NCBI RefSeq assembly: GCF_019396345.1
Contig: NZ_JAHKRM010000025.1
Location: forward strand, 124,001-188,000
Length of the DNA stretch: 64,000 nt
Source: Nonomuraea guangzhouensis
Lineage (GTDB): Bacteria > Actinomycetota > Actinomycetes > Streptosporangiales > Streptosporangiaceae
Direction: 5' to 3'
Positions 50,387 through 59,778 of the stretch are shown here, piece by piece. Under the pieces are notes generated by a model. That model was not told the DNA's origin and made no database searches. It saw only the letters and a list, made by a program, of their open reading frames with translations. The translations under genes and the position numbers were made by a program. How positions within the stretch are numbered: the first letter of the stretch is position 1; every line of letters begins with the position of its first letter.

Positions 50387-51717
50387 ACGGCCGTCATCTC
50401 CCGTTGCTCGTCCGCCGCGGGCGGTTCGGGTCGTACGTCCTCGTCCAGCAACGTCGCCTCGTCGAACGGCACGTTGCCGGCGAGCACCTCGGCCGCCCGC
50501 GCCCTGTCGAACTCGCCCGTCCAGGTGGCGACGAGCACGGTGCCGATCGCGTTGCCCGCGAAGTTCGTCAGCGCCCGCGCCTCGGACATGAAGCGGTCGA
50601 TGCCGACGATGAGGCCGACGCCGTCGACCAGCTCGGGCCGGTGCGACTGCAGGCCGCCGGCCAGCGTGGCGATGCCGGACCCGGTCACGCCCGCCGCGCC
50701 CTTCGAGGCGATCATCATGAACCCCAGCAGCGCGAGCTGCTCACCGAAGCGCAGCGGCGACCCGCTGGCGGAGGCGATGAACAGCGTGGACATGGTCAGG
50801 TAGATCGCGGTGCCGTCGAGGTTGAAGGAGTAGCCGGTGGGCACCGTGATGCCCGCCACGGTACGGCTCACGCCGAGGTGCTCCATCTTGGCGATCAGCC
50901 TCGGCAGCGCGGCCTCGGACGACGACGTGGACAGGATCAGCAGGAACTCGCGGCCCAGATAGCGGAACAGCGGCCACAGGCCGATCTTGGCCACCCCCCA
51001 GAGCAGCGGGCCGAGTATCAGGCCGATGAACAGCACGCAGGTCGTGTAGAAGGCGATCATGATGATGGCCAGGCTCCTGAGCGCGTCGAGGCCGGTGGCG
51101 CCGACGACCGCGGCGATGGCGCCGAACGCGCCGACCGGCGCCGCCCACATGATCATGGCGAGGATGCGGAACACCAGCCGCTGGATGTGCTCGATGGCCG
51201 TCAGGATCGGCGCGGCCTTGGGCCCTATGGCCTGCAGCCCGAATCCGGTGAGCAGCGCGACCAGGAGCGTCTGCAGCGTCTGACCCTCGGTGAACGCCGA
51301 CACCACCGTGGTGGGGATGATGCCGAGCACGAAGTCGACCGAATCGGTGGCGCCCCCCTTGGCCGCCTCGCCCTCGGCGACCTTCTTGGCGGCGTCGGTG
51401 AGGTGCAGCCCCGAGCCCGGGTCGATGAGGTTGCCGACCAGCAGCCCGATGATGAGGGCTACCGTGGACATGACGAGGAAGTAACCGATGGTCAGCCCGC
51501 CGACCTTGCCGACCTTGGCCGCCTTGGTGACCGAACCGATGCCGAGCACGATCGTGCAGAAGATGATCGGGCTGATCATCATCTTGATCAGGTTGACGAA
51601 GCCGGTGCCGAGCGGCTTGAGCGCCTGACCGGCGTCCGGCCAGACGAATCCCACCAGGATGCCGAGCAGGACCGCCCCGATGACGGCCAGGTAGAGATAG
51701 CGAGTGCGATCACGCAT
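50383..51717 (-). CDS. dctA: Dicarboxylate/cation symporter DctA
   Basis: 444 residues from ATG 51717 (GGAGA upstream). Membrane carrier of the DAACS family with the re-entrant serine loop LILSTSSSEAALPRL, TVPTGYSFNLDGTAIY and GAAGVTGSGIATLAG, and the substrate/cation region VGIDRFMSEARALTNFAGN. It imports C4-dicarboxylates with protons or sodium. It diverges from a CitA/CitB-like two-component system that probably controls it. Confidence 0.94.
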   Translation of the reverse strand: MRDRTRYLYLAVIGAVLLGILVGFVWPDAGQALKPLGTGFVNLIKMMISPIIFCTIVLGIGSVTKAAKVGKVGGLTIGYFLVMSTVALIIGLLVGNLIDPGSGLHLTDAAKKVAEGEAAKGGATDSVDFVLGIIPTTVVSAFTEGQTLQTLLVALLTGFGLQAIGPKAAPILTAIEHIQRLVFRILAMIMWAAPVGAFGAIAAVVGATGLDALRSLAIIMIAFYTTCVLFIGLILGPLLWGVAKIGLWPLFRYLGREFLLILSTSSSEAALPRLIAKMEHLGVSRTVAGITVPTGYSFNLDGTAIYLTMSTLFIASASGSPLRFGEQLALLGFMMIASKGAAGVTGSGIATLAGGLQSHRPELVDGVGLIVGIDRFMSEARALTNFAGNAIGTVLVATWTGEFDRARAAEVLAGNVPFDEATLLDEDVRPEPPAADEQREMTAV

Positions 51718-51822
51718 GGAGGGTCTCCGGTCGCTATGAGTAAAAGTCCTAACCATGCGACTATGCGGTCCGTGGTGATCCAGGTCACTATTGCGTAAGT
51801 TTCGTTCATTGAGAGGTCCCCG

Positions 51823-53337
51823 ATGCGCCGCTGGAGCCTGGCAGGGCAGATGTTGCTCCTGCAACTGCTCGTGGTCACCGTCACGCTGGTGGGCGCCGCC
51901 ACGCTCGTCTCCGTGCTGGCGGACCAGCTCGTCACCGCCGAGGCGGCGGGCGCGGCCAGGTCGGCGGCGGCGGCCGTGGCGGCCTCGCCCGACGTGCTGG
52001 CCGCCCTGGACGAGCCGTCGCCCACCACGCGGCTCCAGCCGTTCGCCGACCGGGTGGAAGCCGAGTCGGGCGTCGACTTCGTCACCATCATGAAGCCCGA
52101 CGGCACCCGCTACACCCACCCCAACCGGGCGGAGATCGGCAAGCGGTTCCTCGGCCACATCGACCGCGCGCTGCGCGGCGAGACGTTCACGGAGACCTAC
52201 ACCGGCACGCTCGGCCCATCCGTGCGGGCGGTCGCCCCGGTCCGCGCGGGCGGCCCGAACGGCCCGATTCGGGCGCTGGTCAGCGCGGGCATCAAGGTGG
52301 ACAGAATCAGCGCCAGGCTGCGCGGCCAGCTCATCTGGACCGGGCTCATCGCCCTGCTCGGGCTCGCCGTCGGCGCCGTCGGCACGTGGCTGGTGACCGC
52401 CCGGCTCCGCAGGCAGACGCACGGGCTCGGGCCGGTCGAGCTGGGCCGCATCCACGAGCATCACGACGCGGTCCTGCACGCCGTACGGGAGGGGCTGCTG
52501 CTGGTCGGCAAGGACGGCACGCTGACGCTCTGCAACGACGCCGCGCGGCAGCTGCTCGACCTGCCCGCCGACGCCGAAGGGCGGCACCTGGACGAGCTGG
52601 GCCTGTCGGGGTTGTTCGACACGGACCAGGAGCGGGTGCACCTGGTCGGCGACCGGGTGCTGGCCGTCAACGGCGCAGCCAGCAGGCTCGGCACCGTGGT
52701 GACCGTGCGGGATCACACCGAGCTGCAGGCGCTGGCCGGGCAGCTGAACGCCGAGCGCGGGTTCGCCGACTCGCTCCGGTCGGCCGCCCACGAGTCGGCC
52801 AACAAGCTGCACACGGTCATCACGCTGGTGGAGCTGGGCCGTACCGAGCAGGCGGTGGCGTTCGGCACCGCCGAGCTGCGCGCGGCGCAGGAGCTCACCG
52901 ACCGGGTGATGGGCGCGGTACGCGAACCAATCCTGGCCGCGCTGCTGCTGGGCAAGAGCGCCGAGGCGGCCGAGCGCGGCAGCGAGCTGGTGATCAGCCA
53001 GGACAGCGACCTGGACGACCTCGGACTCGACCCCGGAGAGCTGGTGACCATCGTCGGCAACCTCATCGACAACGCGATCGACGCGGCCACCCGGGTCGAG
53101 GTGCTGCTGCGGGGCGGCCGCGACGGCTTCCTCATCCGGGTCGCCGACGACGGGCCCGGCCTGATCGCGCCCGACGCGTTCCGGAAGGGCTGGACCACCA
53201 AGGGCGACGGGCACGGGCTGGGGCTCGCGCTGGTCGGGCAGGCGGTACGGCGGCTGGGCGGCACGATCGAGGTGGACGGCTCGGTGTTCACCGTACGGCT
53301 GCCGGTGCCGCGGTCCGTGGCGGAGCCGGTCCGATGA
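51823..53337 (+). CDS. CitA/DctB-type sensor histidine kinase
   Basis: 504 residues. Two helices (about 11-32 and 168-190) enclose a PAS-like extracytoplasmic domain (SGVDFVTIMKPDGTRYTHPN, then GKRFLGHIDRALRGETF), the citrate/dicarboxylate sensor type. A cytoplasmic PAS precedes an H-box of CitA kind, AAHESANKLHTVITLVELG (His323), and ATPase motifs NLIDNAIDAA, ADDGPGL and GHGLGLALV. Coupled to the regulator by ATGA. Confidence 0.93.
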   Translation: MRRWSLAGQMLLLQLLVVTVTLVGAATLVSVLADQLVTAEAAGAARSAAAAVAASPDVLAALDEPSPTTRLQPFADRVEAESGVDFVTIMKPDGTRYTHPNRAEIGKRFLGHIDRALRGETFTETYTGTLGPSVRAVAPVRAGGPNGPIRALVSAGIKVDRISARLRGQLIWTGLIALLGLAVGAVGTWLVTARLRRQTHGLGPVELGRIHEHHDAVLHAVREGLLLVGKDGTLTLCNDAARQLLDLPADAEGRHLDELGLSGLFDTDQERVHLVGDRVLAVNGAASRLGTVVTVRDHTELQALAGQLNAERGFADSLRSAAHESANKLHTVITLVELGRTEQAVAFGTAELRAAQELTDRVMGAVREPILAALLLGKSAEAAERGSELVISQDSDLDDLGLDPGELVTIVGNLIDNAIDAATRVEVLLRGGRDGFLIRVADDGPGLIAPDAFRKGWTTKGDGHGLGLALVGQAVRRLGGTIEVDGSVFTVRLPVPRSVAEPVR

Positions 53338-53999
53338 TCTCGGTGCTGGTGGTCGAGGACGAGGAGATCACCGCCGAGGCCAACCGCATCTACGTGAACC
53401 GGGTGCCGGGCTTCGAGGTGGCGGGCGTGGTGCGCTCGGGCGGGGAGGCGCTGCGGTTCCTGCGGCACACGCCGGTCGATCTCATCCTGCTCGACCTGTA
53501 CCTGCCCGACATGCACGGGCTGGAGGTCTGCCGGGCCGTACGGGCGGGCGGGCTGCTGTGCGACGTGATCGCGGTCACCTCCGCGCGTGATCTGGCCATG
53601 GTGCGCAGGGCCGTGTCGCTGGGCATCTCCCAATACCTGCTCAAGCCGTTCACCTTCGCGACACTTAACGAGAAGCTGACCGGCTATGCCCGGTTCAAGG
53701 AGGAGGCCGGCGAGATCGTCGGCCAGGGTGACGTGGACCGGGTGCTCGGCACCCTGCGCGGCCGCTCTGAGCTGCCGAAAGGGATGGCCCGCGACACCCT
53801 TGACCTGGTCGCCGCCGAGCTGCGCGGCAGCCCCGCGGGGATGTCGGCGCAGGCCGTGGGGACGGCCGCCGGAGTCTCCAGGGTGACCGCCCGCAGATAC
53901 CTGGAACACCTGGTGGAGCTGGGGGTGGCGGTCCGGATGCCCCAGTACGGCGGAGTGGGTCGTCCAGAGCTGCTCTACCGGATCCCCCCGGAAAGTTAA
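53334..53999 (+). CDS. CitB/DcuR-type response regulator
   Basis: 221 residues. Receiver: VVEDEEITAEANRIYV, phospho-Asp in LILLDLYLPDMHGLEV, Thr in VIAVTSARD, Lys in YLLKPFTFATL. The C-terminal HTH is SAQAVGTAAGVSRVTARRYL, typical of the CitB group. It follows the kinase with a 4-bp overlap and should activate the divergent dctA when dicarboxylate is outside. Confidence 0.93.
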   Translation: MISVLVVEDEEITAEANRIYVNRVPGFEVAGVVRSGGEALRFLRHTPVDLILLDLYLPDMHGLEVCRAVRAGGLLCDVIAVTSARDLAMVRRAVSLGISQYLLKPFTFATLNEKLTGYARFKEEAGEIVGQGDVDRVLGTLRGRSELPKGMARDTLDLVAAELRGSPAGMSAQAVGTAAGVSRVTARRYLEHLVELGVAVRMPQYGGVGRPELLYRIPPES

Positions 54000-54071
54000 T
54001 AAAGGGGACGCTGCTCGTTCAATCCGCACCTCTAGCTTCGGGATGCAACCCGTTAGCACTGAGGAGTCACG

Positions 54072-56111
54072 TTGCGAGTCCTGGCCGTTGTTCCCGCCCG
54101 CGGAGGTTCTGCCGGCGTTCCGCTGAAGAACCTCGCGCCGGTGGGCGGTATTCCCCTGGTCACCCGTGCTGTGCGCGCTTCGCTGCGCAGCGAGCTGATC
54201 GACCGGGTCGTGGTCAGCACCGACCACGCGGGGATCGCCGAGGCCGCCAAGGAGGCGGGCGCGCTCGTCGTGGACCGTCCCGAGGAGCTCAGCGGCGCGA
54301 CCGCCTCCAGCGAGTCTGCGGTGTTGCACGCGCTCGACGCGCTCGGCGAGGACCCCGAGGTGGTCGTCCTCGTGCAGTGCACCAGCGCGTTCATCGACTC
54401 CGACGACCTGTCGGCGGCCGTGCGCAAGGTGCTGGACGGCGAGGCCGACACGGTCGTGTCCGGCCTGCCGACGCACGAGTTCCTCTGGACCGCCACCGGC
54501 GGCGGGATCAACCACGACCCCGCGATCAGGCAGCGCAGGCAGGACCGCGAGCCGCAGTTCCGGGAGAACGGCGCCTTCTACGTCATGCGCACCTCCGGGC
54601 TGCGCGAGCACGGCCACCGCTTCTTCGGCACCGTCGCCGTACAGCCGGTGCCCGTGCGCCACGCGATCGAGATCGACGACCCCGAGGACCTGGAGCTGGC
54701 CCGCGCGCTGGCCCCGTTCGTGGACGTGCCCGAGCCGATCGACGTCGACGCGGTCATCACCGACTTCGACGGCGTGCACACCGACGACCGCGCCTACGTC
54801 GACTCCGACGGCCGTGAGATGGTGCTGGTCAGCCGCTCCGACGGGATGGGCATCTCGTTGCTGCGCCGCTCCGGGGTGAAGGTGCTGGTCATGTCGACCG
54901 AGCACAACCCGGTCGTGGCGGCCCGCGCCCGCAAACTGGGCGTCCCCGTGCTGCAGGGGATCGCCGAGAAGCGGATCGTCCTGCGTGACTGGCTGACGAT
55001 CGAGGGCCTGGACCCGGCCCGCGTCGCCTACGTGGGCAACGACGTCAACGACCTGGGCCCGATGGCCGAGGTGGGCTGGCCGATCGCGGTGCCCGACGCG
55101 CACCCGCGGGTCCGCGCCGCCGCCAGGGTCGTGCTGACCAAGGTGGGCGGCGACGGAGCGGTGCGCGAGCTGTGCGACCGGGTCGTGGCCGCCCGGCCCG
55201 AGGCGCCCGCCGCGCCCGAGGCCAAACCGCGTCTCAGGTTCCGCCCGGTGGCGGTCGGCGAGGTGCTGGTCGGCGACAGCGAGCCCGTCTACGTCATCGG
55301 CGAGATCGGCATCAACCACAACGGCGACCTCGACCTCGCGCGCCGGCTCATCGACGTGGCGGCCGACGCGGGCTGCCAAGCGGTGAAGTTCCAGAAGCGC
55401 ACCCCGGCGATCTGCGTGCCCGAGGCGCAGAAGGGGCAGATCAGGCAGACGCCCTGGGGCGAGATGACCTACCTGGAGTACAAGGAGCGGACCGAGTTCG
55501 GTCACGACGAGTACCGCCAGATCGCCAAATACTGCGACGAGCGCGGCCTGCACTGGTTCGCCTCGCCGTGGGACGTGCCCTCCATCGACTTCCTGGAGGA
55601 GATGGACGTCGTGGCCCACAAGGTGGCCTCGGCCAGCGTCGCCGACCACGAGCTGCTCCGCGCCCTTGCGGCGACCGGCAAGCCGCTGATGCTGTCGACC
55701 GGCATGTCCACGCTCTCCGAGATCGACCAGGCGGTCGAGATCCTCGGCACCGACAAGCTGATCATGATGCACGCCACCTCCACGTACCCCCTCCCGCCGG
55801 AGGAGGCGAACCTGCGCACGATCACCACCCTCAAGGAGCGCTACGGCGTGCCGGTCGGCTACTCCGGCCACGAGCGCGGCCTGCAGATCTCGCTGGCCGC
55901 GGTGACGCTCGGCGCGGTCTGCGTGGAGCGGCACATCACGCTCGACCGCACCATGTGGGGCTCGGACCACGCCGCCTCGCTGGAGCCCTCGGGTCTCGAG
56001 CACCTGGTACGCGACATCCGGATCATCGAGCAGGCGATGGGTGACGGCGTCAAGCGCGTCTTCCCCGGCGAGGAGGCGCCCAAGGCCCGCCTGCGCCGCG
56101 TCACCGTCTGA
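54072..56111 (+). CDS. Fused NeuA-HAD phosphatase-NeuB nonulosonate synthesis enzyme
   Basis: 679 residues from TTG 54072 (GAGGAG upstream). Residues 1-225: CMP-nonulosonate synthetase, VPARGGSAGVPLKN, LVQCTSAFIDSDD, RENGAFYVMR; the usual Lys of the GGSKG loop is Ala14. Residues 226-375: KdsC-like HAD phosphatase with DFDGVHTDD (D231/D233), S275/T276, K300 and GNDVNDL (D324/D327), so it looks active. Residues 400-655: NeuB TIM barrel, EIGINHNGD, AVKFQKR, MMHATSTYP (H567), GYSGHERG (H600), RHITLDRTMWGSDHAAS (H621). The C-terminal SAF domain of normal NeuB is missing. Together: condense a phosphorylated hexose with PEP, remove phosphate, activate with CTP. Confidence 0.92.
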   Translation: MRVLAVVPARGGSAGVPLKNLAPVGGIPLVTRAVRASLRSELIDRVVVSTDHAGIAEAAKEAGALVVDRPEELSGATASSESAVLHALDALGEDPEVVVLVQCTSAFIDSDDLSAAVRKVLDGEADTVVSGLPTHEFLWTATGGGINHDPAIRQRRQDREPQFRENGAFYVMRTSGLREHGHRFFGTVAVQPVPVRHAIEIDDPEDLELARALAPFVDVPEPIDVDAVITDFDGVHTDDRAYVDSDGREMVLVSRSDGMGISLLRRSGVKVLVMSTEHNPVVAARARKLGVPVLQGIAEKRIVLRDWLTIEGLDPARVAYVGNDVNDLGPMAEVGWPIAVPDAHPRVRAAARVVLTKVGGDGAVRELCDRVVAARPEAPAAPEAKPRLRFRPVAVGEVLVGDSEPVYVIGEIGINHNGDLDLARRLIDVAADAGCQAVKFQKRTPAICVPEAQKGQIRQTPWGEMTYLEYKERTEFGHDEYRQIAKYCDERGLHWFASPWDVPSIDFLEEMDVVAHKVASASVADHELLRALAATGKPLMLSTGMSTLSEIDQAVEILGTDKLIMMHATSTYPLPPEEANLRTITTLKERYGVPVGYSGHERGLQISLAAVTLGAVCVERHITLDRTMWGSDHAASLEPSGLEHLVRDIRIIEQAMGDGVKRVFPGEEAPKARLRRVTV

Positions 56112-56122
56112 CGAGCGCCATC

Positions 56123-57103
56123 TTGATCACTCTGTCCGTCATCGTTCCTGTGCGTGACGGCGAGCGTTTCATCGCCGACGCGCTCTCCTCGCTCTGCCGC
56201 AACGCCCGGCGCGACTTCGAGTTCATCGTGGTCGACGACGGGTCGGTGGACGCCACCGGCGACATCGTCGAGGACTTCCGCGCCGACCTGCCCGGTCTTG
56301 CCGTGCTGCGCAACCCGGCGCCGGTCGGCCTCGCGGACGCCCGCAACACCGGGCTGTCGGCCGCCTCGGGGCGGTACGTCACGTTCATGGACGGGGACGA
56401 CTGGCTCGCCCCCGGCTACCTGCCCCAGCTCGTCGCGGCCATCGACGGGCTCGGCTGCGACTTCGTACGCGCCGACCACGTGCAGGTCGAGGGCCGTAAG
56501 CGGGTCGTGCACCGCGCCCCGCTGGCGCGGCGGGGCGCGGTGCTCAACCCCCGGGAGGCGATCCTGCCCGCGAACGTGCGGACCATGGTCGACTACCCCT
56601 ACGCGTGGGCCGGCGTCTACCGGCGCTCGCTGCAGGACCTGCTGCACTTCCCCGGCTCGCTGCACACCGCCGAGGACCGCCCGTGGATCTGGCGGCTGCA
56701 CCGGGAGGCGGCCTCGTTCGCGGTGGTGTCGCTGGCCGGGGTGTTCTACCGGCGGATGGTGTCGGGGTCGCTCACGCGGGTGGGCGACGAACGGCAGCTG
56801 CACTTCTTCGACGCCTTCGAGCTGGTGTTCAAGGACCTTGAGGAGGAGTTCCTGCCGAAGGCCGTACGCAACTTCTGCGCGCTGCTCGCGCACCACCTGG
56901 AGATCGCCGACCGCTTCACCCCGCAGTTGCGCGCCCGCTTCGAGGAGCGCGGCGCGGAAATGGTACGGGCGCTGCCCGCCGCCCTGGTGGTGGACGCGGT
57001 GGCGCGCATGTCCGTGGACCGCGAGGCCACGCTGCGGGCGCTGCTGCCCTACCTCCCCCCAAGCCCCCACGTCCGGCTCCGCCGTGAACGGGAGGACTCA
57101 TGA
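56123..57103 (+). CDS. GT2-family glycosyltransferase
   Basis: 326 residues from TTG 56123, 11 bp after the fusion gene; the start is a little uncertain. GT-A features: LSVIVPVRDGERFIADALSS, FIVVDDGSVDATGDIVEDFR, and the metal-binding FMDGDDWLAPGY. The C-terminal part is helical. It overlaps the next gene by ATGA. It probably adds a sugar or starts the nonulosonate-containing polymer. Confidence 0.92.
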   Translation: MITLSVIVPVRDGERFIADALSSLCRNARRDFEFIVVDDGSVDATGDIVEDFRADLPGLAVLRNPAPVGLADARNTGLSAASGRYVTFMDGDDWLAPGYLPQLVAAIDGLGCDFVRADHVQVEGRKRVVHRAPLARRGAVLNPREAILPANVRTMVDYPYAWAGVYRRSLQDLLHFPGSLHTAEDRPWIWRLHREAASFAVVSLAGVFYRRMVSGSLTRVGDERQLHFFDAFELVFKDLEEEFLPKAVRNFCALLAHHLEIADRFTPQLRARFEERGAEMVRALPAALVVDAVARMSVDREATLRALLPYLPPSPHVRLRREREDS

Positions 57104-58338
57104 CCACGGTCTTCTACGCCTCGACGCTGTTCGGGGCGATGTCGCTGGCGGCCGGGATCGACGACGGCCGGTTCGCCGAGGGGCGCAGGGTCCTCATCGT
57201 GTCGAACAACGCGGCGGTCCCCGAGGTGACCGTCCCCCTGGACCGGACACCGGGCTTCGCGGTGCTGCGCTCCCGCTTCGACGTGATCCACTCGTGGAAC
57301 GAGCTGATCGCGCCGCTGCACCCGTCGGAGTGGAAGGCCCGCGTCATCGAGGTGCCGATGATGGAGCGGCTGATCCGCGCCCAGCTCGCGCTCGACGACG
57401 TGACCGAGCTGGTGCTGGAGTCGATCGCGGTGCCGCCCGCCCGGACGATCGCGGGGCTGGTGCGCGACTGCCCGATCACCGTCTACTCCGACGGCCTGAT
57501 GAGCTACGGCCCGACGCGCGACCCGCTGCCCGCCGAGATCTTCCGCCGCATCACCCGCCTGCTGCACCTGGACCTCGTGCCGGGGCTGGAGCCGCTCTTA
57601 CTGAGCGAGTACGACGTGCCGGCCGCGCTCCTGCCGGACGAGGCGTTCCTGTCGGTGCTCCGGCAGGTGGCGACGACCGCGCCCGACATGCTGGCCGGGC
57701 AGGCGATGATCCTCGGGCAGTACCTGTCGGCGCTGGAGATCGTCACGCCGGAGGAGGAGGCGGCGCTGCACGAGTCGATGCTGCGCGGCCTGGTCGCCCG
57801 CGGCTTCTCGAGCGTGGTGTTCAAGCCGCACCCGGCGGCCGGCCGCAGGCACGCCCAGCTGCTCAGGGCCGCCGCCGAACCGCTGAACGTACGGCTGACG
57901 GTGGCCGACGAGAGTGTCCCCGCCGAGGTGTGCTTCTCGGCGCTCCGGCCGGAGCTGGTCGTGGGCTGTTTCTCGACCGGTCTGGTCACGGCCGGGCGGT
58001 TCTTCGGGCTGCCGGTGGCCTCGTACGGCACCGAGCTGGTGCTGGAGCGGCTGGCCCCGTACGAGAACAGCAACCGGGTGCCCGCCACGATCGTCGACGC
58101 GCTGCTGCCCCGCATGTCGGTGGACGGCACGATCGAGCCGGCGCCGCGCGGCTACCTGCGGGAGCTGGTGCGGGCGGTGGGCTACTGCATGCAGGCGGAG
58201 ACGTATCCGGAGCTGCGGCCGGTGGACTTCGACTTCGACCCGCGCTACTTCAAGCGCAAGCGGCTGGAGACCCTCGGCCTGACGGCCAAGCCCACCGCGC
58301 TGACCCGGCTGCGGCGGAAGATCAAATCAGCCATCTGA
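57100..58338 (+). CDS. Polysialyltransferase-like glycosyltransferase (GT-B)
   Basis: 412 residues. It carries the motifs shared by bacterial sialyl- and polysialyltransferases: a (D/E)DG-type motif in TVYSDGLMSYG (130-132), the HP motif in VVFKPHPAAGR (241-245), and a Ser/Thr motif VVGCFSTGL (291-295). These bind the CMP-sugar donor in GT38/GT52 enzymes. It should polymerise or transfer the CMP-nonulosonate made by the upstream fusion. The C-terminus is basic (LTRLRRKIKSAI), perhaps membrane-associated. Confidence 0.87.
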   Translation: MTTVFYASTLFGAMSLAAGIDDGRFAEGRRVLIVSNNAAVPEVTVPLDRTPGFAVLRSRFDVIHSWNELIAPLHPSEWKARVIEVPMMERLIRAQLALDDVTELVLESIAVPPARTIAGLVRDCPITVYSDGLMSYGPTRDPLPAEIFRRITRLLHLDLVPGLEPLLLSEYDVPAALLPDEAFLSVLRQVATTAPDMLAGQAMILGQYLSALEIVTPEEEAALHESMLRGLVARGFSSVVFKPHPAAGRRHAQLLRAAAEPLNVRLTVADESVPAEVCFSALRPELVVGCFSTGLVTAGRFFGLPVASYGTELVLERLAPYENSNRVPATIVDALLPRMSVDGTIEPAPRGYLRELVRAVGYCMQAETYPELRPVDFDFDPRYFKRKRLETLGLTAKPTALTRLRRKIKSAI

Positions 58339-58414
58339 GGGGCGCCACCCGGCAGGGGCGGGCGGCGCCCCTGTCCTGCGGCGCCACCCCTCTCGGCGCC
58401 CCGCCCCTCTCGGA

Positions 58415-58476
58415 GGGCACTCCCCTCTCGGGGGCACTCCCCTTTCGGGGGGCACTCCCTTTCGGGGGGCACTCCC
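58415..58476 (+). repeat. 17-18-bp tandem repeat between convergent genes
   Basis: GGGCACTCCC recurs at 58415, 58432, 58450 and 58467 with a TTTCGGGG spacer. It ends at the stop codon of the convergent gene and may also serve as a terminator. Confidence 0.85.
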
Positions 58477-59643
58477 TTAGGACAGCGCCCGCAGATACCG
58501 GCGCATCCGCCGCTTGGCCCGGTAGCCGGCGCGCAGCACGGTGGGGTGCACGTCCAGGCGCATCCTGGCGCGGCGGCGGGCGGCGGCGTGGTCGGGCCCG
58601 TCGAGCAGTGACCTGGCCGGGACCCGGGGGCCGCCGGTCACCAGGCCGCCCAGCAGCCCTGCCCAGTTGTTGCGATCCACCGGGTGGAAGTAGTTGGCCG
58701 AGCACCACCCGGCGTCGGCGGCGCGGAACCCGCCCGTGGCCAGCTCGTCGAGCGTGCCCAGCAGCCCGCTGCCCTCGAACACCAGGTTGATCATCTCCGC
58801 GCTCACGCCGAAGTCGCTCAGCACCAGCAGCGGCACGTCCTGCGCGATGGCCTCCAGCGCCGCCGTCGAGCTGACCGTCACGAACCCGGCCGCCTGAGCG
58901 AGCTGGTCGTGCATCGAGCCCGCCTCGAACGCCACCCGCCCCGGCTCGCCGAGCTCGCGCCAGAGCCGCTGGTAGTGGTGGCGTTCGTTGTGCGTCTGCC
59001 GTTCGTCCTCCAGGGCGCGCAGCTTCACCACCACGTCCAGGTCCGGCCGGCCGGCGGCCAGCTCGGCCAGTGACAGCAGGATGCGTTCGCGGTCCTCGCG
59101 CTCGCGCGGCACCTTGGCCTGGGTGGCGAACACCACCCGGTTCCCGCCGCCGCGCACGGCCCGCGGGCGCAGGAACGGCAGCCGGGCCAGCCCGACCGCC
59201 CCTCCCCCGCCGAGCTCGGCGGCGATCCCGCCGAACTCGGCCACCTCCCGCTCGCTGTGCACCACGAACAGGTCGCAGCCGCTGCGGAACAGCCACGCCT
59301 TCTCCGTCGCGGGCACCGAGATGCCCGGCAGCCCGGTCACGAACACCGGCCGCGACCGCAGCCCGGCGAACGCCTCGGCCACCAGCACGTCCACGACCGG
59401 CCCCGTACAGGCCACGATGATCGCGTCCGGCCGGGTACGTTCGGCCAGCCGCCGCACCGCCCGCGCCGACATCAGCGGCGGCGTGGGACGGTCGCCCACG
59501 GCGGCGGCGATCTGCTCGGGCGACGGCGCGATCGGCGTGCGCACCACCACGAGCTCCGTCTCACAGCCGGGAGGCAGGTCGCCGAGCAGGCAGGCCGCCC
59601 ACTTCAGGTACGAGTCGGAGTCGGCCACGGCCAGCACTCTCAC
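58477..59643 (-). CDS. Glycosyltransferase-like protein (DUF6716-type)
   Basis: 388 residues from GTG 59643 (GGAG eight bases upstream). GT-B-like: VLAVADSDSYLKWAACLLGD at the start, VFVTGLPGISVPATEKAW, and near the end FVTVSSTAALEAIAQDVPLL, reminiscent of capsule-polymer transferases. I recall such proteins beside polysialyltransferase-like genes in actinomycetes. The donor is probably a nonulosonate or related sugar by context. Confidence 0.75.
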   Translation of the reverse strand: MRVLAVADSDSYLKWAACLLGDLPPGCETELVVVRTPIAPSPEQIAAAVGDRPTPPLMSARAVRRLAERTRPDAIIVACTGPVVDVLVAEAFAGLRSRPVFVTGLPGISVPATEKAWLFRSGCDLFVVHSEREVAEFGGIAAELGGGGAVGLARLPFLRPRAVRGGGNRVVFATQAKVPREREDRERILLSLAELAAGRPDLDVVVKLRALEDERQTHNERHHYQRLWRELGEPGRVAFEAGSMHDQLAQAAGFVTVSSTAALEAIAQDVPLLVLSDFGVSAEMINLVFEGSGLLGTLDELATGGFRAADAGWCSANYFHPVDRNNWAGLLGGLVTGGPRVPARSLLDGPDHAAARRRARMRLDVHPTVLRAGYRAKRRMRRYLRALS

Positions 59644-59664
59644 GCGGTCACTCCAGTCGAATAC

Positions 59665-59778
59665 GGGTTGACGATGGTCACCCGGTTGTTCCCATCAGGG
59701 AGGGGTTGCCGCCGGTCATCCGGCCGCTCCGGTCAGACAAGGGTTGACGCCGGTCACCCGGCCACGCCGGTCAGATGC
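59665..59778 (+). repeat. 38-bp tandem repeat, three units
   Basis: GGGTTG-headed units start at 59665, 59703 and 59741 (period exactly 38) with shared CCGGTCANCCGGCC. The last unit makes up the 3' end of the polysialyltransferase-like gene on the minus strand. Confidence 0.85.

Noticed and set aside
54072..56111. Assembly-made fusion of three separate genes
   Set aside because: The frame is continuous with natural linkers (for example an Ala/Pro stretch near 373-386) and no internal start with ribosome site was noticed, so a real fusion is more likely.
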